From the NCBI GenBank assembly GCA_022448765.1, contig JAKUTI010000114.1, positions 1 to 7,947 on the forward strand: a stretch of 7,947 nt of DNA, read 5' to 3'. The notes beneath the pieces are model-generated. The model ran no database searches. It had not been told where the DNA came from and saw only the letters and a list, made by a program, of their open reading frames with translations. Below are positions 1 to 6,106 of this stretch, in pieces (position 1 is the stretch's first letter; each line of letters starts with the position of its first letter). Made by a program: the position numbers and the translations under genes. The DNA is from Pseudomonadales bacterium. Its GTDB lineage: Bacteria > Pseudomonadota > Gammaproteobacteria > Pseudomonadales > Azotimanducaceae.

Positions 1-1
1 T

Positions 2-931
2 TACACGGACGCAACCGGGTACCTGGTCGGAGAGCCCAATCAGGGACTTGCGTGCATGTTTACCATGATGAATTACGAGCGGTTGTCGGTTGGTATTCAA
101 GGGCTCGGATTAGCCGAGCGAGCGTATCAAGCGGCATCGTCCTACGCCAAGGAACGTGTTCAAGGACGGATACCAGACGGCTCGACCACTGAACGCACGG
201 CCGCTGATGCCATCGTTGGGCATCCAGACGTGCGTCGAATGTTGTTGACGCAACGCGCATACAACGAAGCTGGGCGAGCGTTTTCTGCGTATGTGGGGTT
301 GCAGCTAGACCGAGCGAAATATGCTTCAGTTGGAATAGTTCAGGCAAAGGCCGCCAGATTTGTCGACCTGCTGACCCCTGTTGCTAAGGCGTTTATGACG
401 GATCGAGGTTTGGAGTGCACGCTGCTGGGGCAACAGGTATTTGGGGGTCACGGGTATATTCGTGAATGGGGTGTCGAGCAACTTGTCCGAGACGTTCGTA
501 TCGCTCAAATCTACGAGGGGGCTAATGGAATCCAAGCGCTAGATTTAGTCGGACGTAAAGTCCTAAAAGATGGCGGCGCGACGGTGATTGAATTGATCGA
601 CGATATCCGCCAAACGCAAGTACCGGAACGGTACGCTGCTTCTTTGGATGAGGCATTAAACGCGTGGCAGGAAGTCACGCGATGGTTGTGCGATAACGCG
701 CCGGCGGACAGTAATCTTCCGGGAGCGGCCTCGGTCGACTATCTCGACATGACGGGTCATGTCCTTTATGCGTGGTTATGGGCCCGCATGGCGGGCGTCT
801 CCGATAGTCCGGATAAACGTTACATCGCTGATTATTACTTCGCCAAACTGCTACCTCGGTACTATGCCCTTGACGCTTCCATTCGCAGTGGTTCGGCGAG
901 CCTCATGGAACCGGCCTCTGACTGGTTCTGA
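2..931 (+). CDS. Acyl-CoA dehydrogenase, long DmdC/FadE-like form (5' end missing)
   Basis: Flavoenzyme that oxidises an acyl-CoA to the trans-2-enoyl-CoA, passing electrons to electron-transfer flavoprotein. The reading frame is open from base 2 and enters at GYLVGEPNQGL, so the true start lies left of the window; the ATG at 56 is internal. 309 residues are visible. The middle/C-terminal ACAD core is clear: MMNYERLSVGIQGLG, then GGHGYIREWG and QIYEGANGIQ. The Glu of IYEG (codon 515-517) aligns with the catalytic base of medium-chain acyl-CoA dehydrogenase. After about residue 190 comes an extra helical domain (VDYLDMTGHVLYAWLWARMA, later ending SLMEPASDWF). It matches the C-terminal extension of ~590-residue members such as DmdC, the 3-methylmercaptopropionyl-CoA dehydrogenase, and related FadE proteins. 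Substrate cannot be read from the sequence. The gene converges on the nucleoside hydrolase, 32 bases away. Family sure, substrate open. Confidence 0.93.
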   Translation, partial: YTDATGYLVGEPNQGLACMFTMMNYERLSVGIQGLGLAERAYQAASSYAKERVQGRIPDGSTTERTAADAIVGHPDVRRMLLTQRAYNEAGRAFSAYVGLQLDRAKYASVGIVQAKAARFVDLLTPVAKAFMTDRGLECTLLGQQVFGGHGYIREWGVEQLVRDVRIAQIYEGANGIQALDLVGRKVLKDGGATVIELIDDIRQTQVPERYAASLDEALNAWQEVTRWLCDNAPADSNLPGAASVDYLDMTGHVLYAWLWARMAGVSDSPDKRYIADYYFAKLLPRYYALDASIRSGSASLMEPASDWF

Positions 932-963
932 ATCATCCTCTGGTTGGGTTTCTCTACTAGCGC

Positions 964-1836
964 CTATCGAATATTGGACACAATGTGTTGAAGAAAAGCG
1001 GCTGCGCCATTGCGGGCAAATCCTGTCAAAAACGCGATCCGCTCGCCATCGAATAGCGAGTCTGTCTCGAGTTGTGGGACGTCTCCTTCTTGGCGAAAGC
1101 GCCAGCCCCTTTGTTCCGCGATAAACCACTCCGGATGGCTGAGCCAGGCGATGGCAGCCGAGTCCCATGGATGAAGACCGTCGTCTTCTGGGAAACGATC
1201 GAGCCAAAAGTTGAGCCAATCTTGAGAACGTTGGTAGCAGTGTAAGCCGATGGCACCTTGCTGCATGAGCGGATGTAGATCTTGTGCCGTCAGCGTCACC
1301 TGACTCGTTAATTCAAATCCTGCGAGCGTTACACTCACACGGCTTCGAAGTAGGTCATCGGCGGCCCGTGCATCGTTCTCGAGGTTGAAGTCATTGACGG
1401 GCCCTGTATCGCCAATAAAGAAAGACCGGCCTCGTGAACGGCCCGCCACGATGACGACCGACTCGATATTTTCGAGCCGTTCCGGGTAGCGTCTAATGAG
1501 AAGTCCAATATTGGTCAGTGGCCCGATGGCAGCAATATGGAGACGATGGGTAGCTAGCTGCGATGCCATGAATTCGACCGCATCGTTGGTTCCCAAATTC
1601 GTTGCAGATGCAGCGCCTGACGCGACTGGTATCGGTATGCCCTTTACCTGAAGTAATTCTTGCGCTGCTTGATCGACCCGGACCAAGGGCGCGTTACCGT
1701 AAACGGTGGTGATGCCGAGAAGGTTGAAGGCGTCGTCATTGATTGCTCCGATAATTGCGAACGCATCGTCGACATCCCGGGGGCGGTCTTCGTGCACGAC
1801 ACCCAGCGCCACGTCCGTGTCAATAATCAGGTTCAT
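964..1836 (-). CDS. Nucleoside hydrolase (IUNH family)
   Basis: Predicted cytoplasmic N-ribohydrolase that cleaves a nucleoside to free base and ribose. The 290-residue protein begins MNLIIDTD. Family Asp residues are present as D6/D8 and D21-V-D23-D24 (Ca2+ and ribose binding), but split by a 12-residue insert. Other landmarks are VYGNAP (~45-50), AIGPLTNIG (~103-111), DFNLEND (~149-155, equivalent of the EFN ribose-binding motif) and HPWD (222-225), where H222 probably corresponds to the active-site His of the family. I chose the ATG at 1834-1836 over a start 12 codons upstream. It gives a 4-base ATGA overlap with the preceding kinase gene and starts directly at the first beta strand, whereas the upstream option adds a low-complexity GNGNGSGH stretch. 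Last gene of the leftward operon, so probably translated by coupling. Base specificity (purine, pyrimidine, methylthioadenosine) cannot be deduced. Confidence 0.9.
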   Translation of the reverse strand: MNLIIDTDVALGVVHEDRPRDVDDAFAIIGAINDDAFNLLGITTVYGNAPLVRVDQAAQELLQVKGIPIPVASGAASATNLGTNDAVEFMASQLATHRLHIAAIGPLTNIGLLIRRYPERLENIESVVIVAGRSRGRSFFIGDTGPVNDFNLENDARAADDLLRSRVSVTLAGFELTSQVTLTAQDLHPLMQQGAIGLHCYQRSQDWLNFWLDRFPEDDGLHPWDSAAIAWLSHPEWFIAEQRGWRFRQEGDVPQLETDSLFDGERIAFLTGFARNGAAAFLQHIVSNIR

Positions 1837-2741
1837 GTGTCCAGAACCATTGCCGTTGCCCACTCGATCCACGTGGTGACTTGATCAGGTCGGTTTTCGG
1901 GCAGGGGTAATTTCGCCACGCCCCAGAGCCTCCGTAATACTTCGATGCCAGCAAAACCCAAGGCAAGACGTAAGTCGAAGGGTTGGGTTGATTGATAGTG
2001 GCCGAGGGCGTTTCGAATCGCAGCATCGTCCTTTCCCGCGAACGCCAAGTGGGCAGCGAATACACCGAGATCAAATTCCGCCGCTCCGGCAAATGCGAAT
2101 TCAGGGTCGATCACGCGTATGCCCTGGGTCGTGCGCAGCCAACTACCTGGATAGTAATCGCCATGAAGTAACGTTACCCCGTCGCTCAAATAAATAGCTC
2201 CAAGGTCTTTCGCGCGTTGGGCAACACGGTTAGAACCGTGATCTTCGAACGGGATTTCAAAGATATGGGCATGATTGAGTGTTCGCATGTCCCGATTAGT
2301 GAACAGGCTCGACTCGACTTGTAACTGGTGTAAGTCATGAAGCCATGAAAGGAGTTGTGGGATATCGGGATCGATCGCCATAGTGCTGTATGCGTCAGTG
2401 CAATCCGACGCCGGCCCGAGATCCTCGAGAGCCAATAGATGATGTTCGGGCGCGTGCCCGAGAAATTTTGGCATTTTGGTCGTGAGCGGTAACCCCTCGA
2501 GAGCGTGATAAAAAGCGGCTTCGACGTGATCCCGATCGATAGGCGCGGGAATATCCGGGTATTTCGCGACGAAGGGAACGGACTGCTTCAGAACGATGGA
2601 ATCCGCGTCGGTGACGATCCGCAGGGTACGGTTCATGTTCCCTTCCCCCGCGACTTCGGCCAGCCTCAAATCGCCTTGAAGCCATCCACGATCGATGGAA
2701 AATTCCAGGATCTTTGCGGCATTGGCAATTGACAATTCCAT
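1833..2741 (-). CDS. Phosphotransferase resembling 5-methylthioribose kinase (APH/choline kinase fold)
   Basis: Small-molecule kinase with the aminoglycoside phosphotransferase fold, 302 residues. Motifs in order are the nucleotide loop GEGNMN (32-37), LKQSVPFV with the ATP-binding lysine K52, hinge LALEDLG (103-109), catalytic loop LLHGDYYPGS (191-200, D195 as base) and metal motif VIDPEFAF (210-217, D212 and E214). GxGNMN, KQxxPFV, HGDxxxGS and DPEFAF are the characteristic forms seen in MtnK, which phosphorylates 5-methylthioribose at C1 in methionine salvage; ordinary aminoglycoside kinases differ there. MtnK is usually near 400 residues, so this is a shorter relative. The next gene is a nucleoside hydrolase overlapping by ATGA, so the likely acceptor is a ribose released by that enzyme. 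AGGAA at 2751-2755 supports the start. Fold sure; substrate inferred. Other sugar or amino-alcohol kinases of this fold remain possible. Confidence 0.8.
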   Translation of the reverse strand: MELSIANAAKILEFSIDRGWLQGDLRLAEVAGEGNMNRTLRIVTDADSIVLKQSVPFVAKYPDIPAPIDRDHVEAAFYHALEGLPLTTKMPKFLGHAPEHHLLALEDLGPASDCTDAYSTMAIDPDIPQLLSWLHDLHQLQVESSLFTNRDMRTLNHAHIFEIPFEDHGSNRVAQRAKDLGAIYLSDGVTLLHGDYYPGSWLRTTQGIRVIDPEFAFAGAAEFDLGVFAAHLAFAGKDDAAIRNALGHYQSTQPFDLRLALGFAGIEVLRRLWGVAKLPLPENRPDQVTTWIEWATAMVLDT

Positions 2742-2750
2742 CTAGTGCGA

Positions 2751-2755
2751 TTCCT
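2751..2755 (-). promoter_or_regulatory. Ribosome binding site of the MtnK-like kinase
   Basis: AGGAA on the minus strand ends 9 bases before the ATG at 2741. It is the clearest Shine-Dalgarno-like site in the leftward operon. It lies in the operon's only non-coding gap, which fits independent initiation of the kinase gene while the other downstream genes rely on stop/start overlap. Confidence 0.5.
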
Positions 2756-2820
2756 AGGGGAAAGCTGTCACTGGGCAACGCCAACAAACAACGTTCCTAT
2801 TTTTTGGGTTGGATCTACGA

Positions 2821-4221
2821 TCATGCAGATAATCGTTCGCTGATTTTATCGTAGATGCCGCCAAAACCGCCGTTACTCATAATCACGACATGACAGGTAT
2901 CTCCAACTCGCGTGCCGATTCTATCGACGAGTCGATCGAGATCATGTTCGACGGACGCCGCCGTTAGGCTGCCGTTTACCAACTCAGTTAGGTCCCACTG
3001 CGTGTTTTCGCTGCGAAACCAGACGACTTCGTCTGCTGGAGCGGTGCAATGGCAGAGATCATCACGCAGGGTACCGAGTGACATCGTGTGTGTTCGCGGT
3101 TCGACGATCGCCAAGATGTGTTCGTTGCCTACGTGGTTCCGAAGGCCTTGAAGCGTCGTACGAATCGCGGAGGGATGGTGAGCAAAATCGTCGTAACACT
3201 TCAGTCCATCTTTCTCTGCAAAGAGCTCCATTCGCCGTTTGACGCCTTCAAATCGACATAGGGCTTCGATAGCCACGCTGGCCGAAACACCGGCGTGGCG
3301 AGACGCGGCGATTGCCGTCAAAGCGTTATTGACATTGTGAGCGCCGAGTAACGACCACTCGACGGAACCGAGGTCGGTATTGTTTAAGGCGACGGTAAAA
3401 CGACTTCCATCCGGTTTCATGGTGGACGCGTGCCATAAATCGCCGTTGTCTGAGTCGATCCGCTGTAATCGGTTTTCTTGCAGCGCCACAAATCGAGAGA
3501 CGGGAGTCCAGCAGCCTTGCCTCAACACCTCGTCGACGGACGATGACTGCTCTGGGGCGATGATCAATCCATCGCTGGGGACGGTGCGGATGAGGTGGTG
3601 GAACTGAGTTTGGATGGCGGCGAGATCGTCGAAAATATCGGCGTGATCGTATTCTAAGTTATTGATAACCAACGTCTTAGGGCGGTAGTGGACGAACTTA
3701 GAGCGTCGATCGAAATAAGACGTGTCGTATTCATCAGCTTCAACCACAAAAAAAGGACTCTTCCCGAGGCGTGCCGACATGCCGAAGTTCTTTGGCACAC
3801 CGCCGATTAGAAAACCGGGGTTCAGACCGGCGTAATCTAGAATCCACGCGACCATGCTCGTTGTCGTGGTTTTTCCGTGAGTTCCCGCGATCGCAATTAC
3901 CCATCGATCTCTAAGAATGGTTTCACCGAGCCATGCGGCACCCGAGGTGTAGTCCAGATTTTGGTTAAGCACGAATTCCACAGCGGGATCGCCGCGCGGG
4001 AGTTTGGCATTACCGATGACGATTTTATTGGGCGTTCGATCAAGGTCTGATGGGGCGAAGGCTTGATGGACCGTTATTCCAGCACTCGCGAGCTGTCCAC
4101 TCATCGGCGGATAAATGGGGTCGTCTGACCCAGCCACGTCATACCCAGATTCCTTCGCGAGTAACGCCAAGCTACCCATGAGGGTGCCACCAATACCGAG
4201 AAAGTAGATGCTTTGGCTCAT
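2821..4221 (-). CDS. mpl: UDP-N-acetylmuramate:L-Ala-gamma-D-Glu-meso-DAP ligase
   Basis: Murein-recycling ligase. It uses ATP to join the recovered tripeptide L-Ala-gamma-D-Glu-meso-diaminopimelate to UDP-N-acetylmuramic acid in the cytoplasm, bypassing MurC, MurD and MurE. The 466 residues are close to E. coli Mpl (457). Visible parts: N-terminal UDP-binding GIGGTLMG (9-16) followed by GSDDPIYPPMS (31-41), which is Mpl-like rather than MurC-like; ATP loop AGTHGKTTT (112-120) with K117; EADEYDTSYFD (161-171); NNLEYDHADIF (187-197); GAHNVNNALTA (293-303); FEGVKRRMEL (324-333); YDDFAHHPSAI (343-353), EPRTHTM (374-380) and MSNGGFGGIYDKI (448-460) in the C-terminal domain. All the central-domain motifs look intact. 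The ATG overlaps the stop of the upstream membrane-protein gene (ATGA, 4218-4221), with no good ribosome binding site of its own, so translation is probably coupled. Confidence 0.95.
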   Translation of the reverse strand: MSQSIYFLGIGGTLMGSLALLAKESGYDVAGSDDPIYPPMSGQLASAGITVHQAFAPSDLDRTPNKIVIGNAKLPRGDPAVEFVLNQNLDYTSGAAWLGETILRDRWVIAIAGTHGKTTTTSMVAWILDYAGLNPGFLIGGVPKNFGMSARLGKSPFFVVEADEYDTSYFDRRSKFVHYRPKTLVINNLEYDHADIFDDLAAIQTQFHHLIRTVPSDGLIIAPEQSSSVDEVLRQGCWTPVSRFVALQENRLQRIDSDNGDLWHASTMKPDGSRFTVALNNTDLGSVEWSLLGAHNVNNALTAIAASRHAGVSASVAIEALCRFEGVKRRMELFAEKDGLKCYDDFAHHPSAIRTTLQGLRNHVGNEHILAIVEPRTHTMSLGTLRDDLCHCTAPADEVVWFRSENTQWDLTELVNGSLTAASVEHDLDRLVDRIGTRVGDTCHVVIMSNGGFGGIYDKISERLSA

Positions 4222-4715
4222 GTTGCTAGCGTCACGCTTACGACATAACTCGCGATCGCGATTAAGAGGGCGATGCCAACGGCGCGCATCATGTCAACGC
4301 CCATGGCTCGGTGAAGAATGAATCCCGCCGCAGCGAGACTCCATATAAGAAACGGGAGTGCGACCAGTGCAGTCCCGGTGAGTTGTAGAGCGATCAGCAT
4401 TAACGTACCAAGAAGTAGGTCGACGCCGGTCAGGGACGCGAACGTTTGATAAAACCGTCGTTGGAGTCCGCCCATTCGGAGAGCGGCCCACGTCATGAGG
4501 GCGGTGACGGCAAGTGCACCGTAGGTGGGTAAGAGTTGTATTTCGTTTAGAGCGGAACTGTCTGACAAAGCCCCTGGCGCGAGCAGCTGGGTGATCGTGG
4601 CGAGGACCGTTTGCAATGCCACCAACAAAACAATGAAGTAGGGGTGTGACGGTGCATTTTCTGGGCCATCCCTAAAGAGGGCGATGTTCCAAAATAACTG
4701 AACAACGGCGAGCAT
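4218..4715 (-). CDS. Small inner-membrane protein of unknown function
   Basis: I do not recognise a named family. The 165-residue form is very hydrophobic. It has a short amphipathic N-terminus (MLAVVQLFWNIALF), then the polar motif RDGPENAPSHP, then about five membrane segments near residues 26-47, 65-80, 95-113, 115-134 and 143-163. Short loops carry R/K residues (RMGGLQRRF between segments 2 and 3, HRAMG between 4 and 5). No catalytic motif or signal-peptidase site is seen. From memory, unchecked, similar short proteins with an RxGPxxxP motif just before the first membrane segment occur in other gammaproteobacteria. I preferred the ATG at 4715 to an in-frame GTG at 4766. The longer form adds 17 polar residues, has only AAAGG abutting the GTG, and leaves 17 bases for promoters between divergent genes. 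First gene of the leftward operon, overlapping mpl by ATGA, so made with Mpl; a cell-envelope role is only a guess. Confidence 0.75.
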   Translation of the reverse strand: MLAVVQLFWNIALFRDGPENAPSHPYFIVLLVALQTVLATITQLLAPGALSDSSALNEIQLLPTYGALAVTALMTWAALRMGGLQRRFYQTFASLTGVDLLLGTLMLIALQLTGTALVALPFLIWSLAAAGFILHRAMGVDMMRAVGIALLIAIASYVVSVTLAT

Positions 4716-4783
4716 GCAGAAATTGTCGCATAAATAGTTCGGATCGCTGAGAATCCCGTTTTGCACCCTTTGGGGAAGTCTTG
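4716..4783. promoter_or_regulatory. Divergent intergenic region, probable promoters for both directions
   Basis: These 68 bases separate the leftward operon (membrane protein, mpl and onwards) from the rightward phosphofructokinase gene, so at least one promoter should lie in or next to it. The left part is AT-richer (ATAAATAG near 4729-4736, reading CTATTTAT on the minus strand, a possible -10 element about 14 bases from the membrane-protein ATG). I found no -35 hexamer at proper spacing in either direction and no clear operator palindrome, so the call rests on gene arrangement. Confidence 0.3.
4772..4778 (+). promoter_or_regulatory. Ribosome binding site of the phosphofructokinase gene
   Basis: Purine run GGGGAAG ends 5 bases before the ATG at 4784 (its GGGGA core is 7 bases away). 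It favours the ATG over the TTG at 4781, which would sit only 2 bases from the run. Confidence 0.45.
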
Positions 4784-6049
4784 ATGTCGCGAGGAAATGC
4801 GTTGTACGCGCAGTCGGGTGGGGTTACCGCTGTGATCAATGCCAGTGCTTGCGGTGTTATCGAAACGGCACGTAAACACAAAGACGCGATTGGGCACGTC
4901 TTCGCGGCGAATAACGGGATTCTTGGCGCGCTTACGGAAGAATTGATAGACACAGGCAGAGAAAGCGCGCGCGCAATCGCGGGGCTCCGGTCGACCCCAA
5001 GTGGGGCTTTTGGTTCGTGCCGGTACAAACTTAAATCGCTCGAAGAAAACGAACGTGAATATCACCGATTGATCGAGGTATTCCGTGCCCACGACATTGG
5101 GTATTTTTTTTACAACGGCGGTGGGGACTCCCAAGACACCGCGCATAAAGTTTCTCAACTTGGGAAGCGATTGGGCTATCCAATTCGTTGCGTGGGCATC
5201 CCTAAAACTGTCGATAACGACTTGCCATTTACCGACACCTGCCCTGGTTTTGGCAGTGTTGCGAAGTACGTTGCGGTTTCTGTGCGCGAAGCCGCAATGG
5301 ATGTGGCGTCAATGGCTGAGTCGTCCACCAAGGTCTTCATCATGGAGGTCATGGGTCGGCATGCAGGATGGATTGCGGCGGCAAGTGGCCTCGCTGCTGA
5401 GCGCCGGGGCGATGCGCCGCACGTGATTGTGTTTCCCGAAGTGCCGTTCTCGAAGGTCAGGTTTCTAAGAAAGGTGAAGAACACCGTCAGTGAGTTTGGA
5501 TTTTGTGTCATCGTGGTGTCGGAAGGCGCGCAATACGCCAACGGTCGTTTTTTGGCAGACTCAGGTAACCGTGATGCTTTCGGGCACGCTCAGTTGGGCG
5601 GCGTAGCGCCGACGCTTGCCGCGATGATTAACGATAAACACGGCTACAAATATCACTGGGCGGTCGCCGATTACCTGCAGCGCGCCGCACGTCACATCGC
5701 ATCAAAAACCGATGTCGATCAGGCATACGCCGTGGGTAAAGCGGCGGTTGAAAGGGCGATTCGGGGAAAAGACGGGATCATGATCACCATTCGTCGGACG
5801 TCGGATACGCCCTATCGGTGGACTGTGGGTGAAGCCCCGCTGCAGCGTGTCGCCAACGTCGAGCGCAAGATGCCGAAGTCGTACATTTCGCAAGACGGAT
5901 TTGGAATTACCGCGCGCGCGCGGCGCTATTTAGCGCCGCTTATCCGTGGCGAGGATTACCCGAGGTATAAGCAAGGGCTACCGCAGTACACGCGTCTGAA
6001 AGCGGAACTTATCGCGAAAAAACTTCCCGCATTCTCGGTAGACGCGTAA
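4784..6049 (+). CDS. pfp: Pyrophosphate-dependent 6-phosphofructokinase
   Basis: Reversible glycolytic enzyme in the cytoplasm: fructose 6-phosphate + PPi to fructose 1,6-bisphosphate + Pi. It can run in the gluconeogenic or Calvin-cycle direction to form PPi. The 421-residue protein opens with YAQSGGVTAVINASA, the phosphate-binding strand. FYNGGGDSQDTA follows at about 109-120, with Asp115 where ATP enzymes have Gly104 (E. coli numbering). Next is GIPKTVDNDL (138-147), with K141 in place of Gly124 and catalytic D144. The Asp/Lys pair is the accepted PPi signature, since it blocks the ATP site. Substrate motifs MEVMGRHAGW (~187-196) and VFPEVPF (~216-222) are intact. The sequence style (YFFYNGG...DS) resembles the PPi-PFK group of Methylococcus and relatives. 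It lies divergent from the murein operon and converges on an H+-pyrophosphatase that uses the same PPi pool. ATP use is unlikely but not excluded from sequence alone. Confidence 0.93.
   Translation: MSRGNALYAQSGGVTAVINASACGVIETARKHKDAIGHVFAANNGILGALTEELIDTGRESARAIAGLRSTPSGAFGSCRYKLKSLEENEREYHRLIEVFRAHDIGYFFYNGGGDSQDTAHKVSQLGKRLGYPIRCVGIPKTVDNDLPFTDTCPGFGSVAKYVAVSVREAAMDVASMAESSTKVFIMEVMGRHAGWIAAASGLAAERRGDAPHVIVFPEVPFSKVRFLRKVKNTVSEFGFCVIVVSEGAQYANGRFLADSGNRDAFGHAQLGGVAPTLAAMINDKHGYKYHWAVADYLQRAARHIASKTDVDQAYAVGKAAVERAIRGKDGIMITIRRTSDTPYRWTVGEAPLQRVANVERKMPKSYISQDGFGITARARRYLAPLIRGEDYPRYKQGLPQYTRLKAELIAKKLPAFSVDA
5920..5939. repeat. 20-base perfect palindrome-like inverted repeat inside the phosphofructokinase gene
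   Basis: Arms GCGGCGCTA (5920-5928) and TAGCGCCGC (5931-5939) are exact reverse complements around TT. The repeat follows directly on a 12-base alternating CG run (5911-5922), with which it overlaps. It encodes ordinary residues (RRYLAPL) near the protein's C-terminus, so it may be accidental. Confidence 0.6.
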
Positions 6050-6070
6050 GTGCCACGAGCCATCGGATAA

Positions 6071-6090
6071 GCCTTCATGTCGTTGAAGGC
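6071..6090. terminator. Candidate bidirectional terminator hairpin
   Basis: GCCTTCA (6071-6077) and TGAAGGC (6084-6090) form a perfect 7-bp stem with a 6-base loop (TGTCGT). The hairpin sits in the 57-base gap between two convergent genes, 21 bases past the phosphofructokinase stop and 16 bases past the pyrophosphatase stop, so it could serve both. Neither side has a real T tract (CCGTCG on the plus strand, TTATCC on the minus strand), so efficient intrinsic termination is doubtful. It may instead protect the 3' ends. Confidence 0.4.
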
Positions 6091-6106
6091 CGTCGAGTCG
6101 CGTCGG

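Noticed and set aside
56..58. ATG as the start of the acyl-CoA dehydrogenase
   Set aside because: The preceding codons read YTDATGYLVGEPNQGLAC, conserved interior sequence of the family, so the gene begins outside the window.
908..928. Hairpin GAACCGG/CTGGTTC at the end of the acyl-CoA dehydrogenase gene as a terminator
   Set aside because: Lies inside the coding sequence, needs a G-U pair (an A-C mismatch on the other strand) and has no T tract; probably chance.
851..1219. 122-codon minus-strand frame covering the acyl-CoA dehydrogenase end and the nucleoside hydrolase end
   Set aside because: Arg/Ser-rich shadow translation overlapping two genes with strong family motifs.
1837..1872. Upstream start for the nucleoside hydrolase (12 extra residues)
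   Set aside because: Would extend the overlap with the kinase gene to 40 bases and add a GNGNGSGH stretch not typical of the family; the ATG at 1836 gives an ATGA overlap and starts at the conserved IIDTD strand.
2742..2820. Small gene, terminator or riboswitch in the gap between mpl and the kinase gene
   Set aside because: Only 79 bases; no open frame of note, no stable stem with T tract and no recognisable aptamer pattern.
2821..4221. MurC (UDP-MurNAc:L-Ala ligase) as the identity of the Mur ligase
   Set aside because: GIGGTLMG and SDDPIYPPMS near the N-terminus and the MSNGGFGGIYDKI end are Mpl-type; MurC has GIGGxGMSG followed by a different loop.
4716..4766. GTG start giving a 182-residue membrane protein
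   Set aside because: Polar N-terminal extension, poorly spaced ribosome binding site and almost no room for divergent promoters; kept only as an alternative.
4547..5158. 203-codon open frame on the minus strand across the divergent junction
   Set aside because: It runs antisense to the well-supported phosphofructokinase and out of frame with the membrane-protein gene; its translation has no recognisable motif and is rich in R, S, P and C as expected of a shadow frame.
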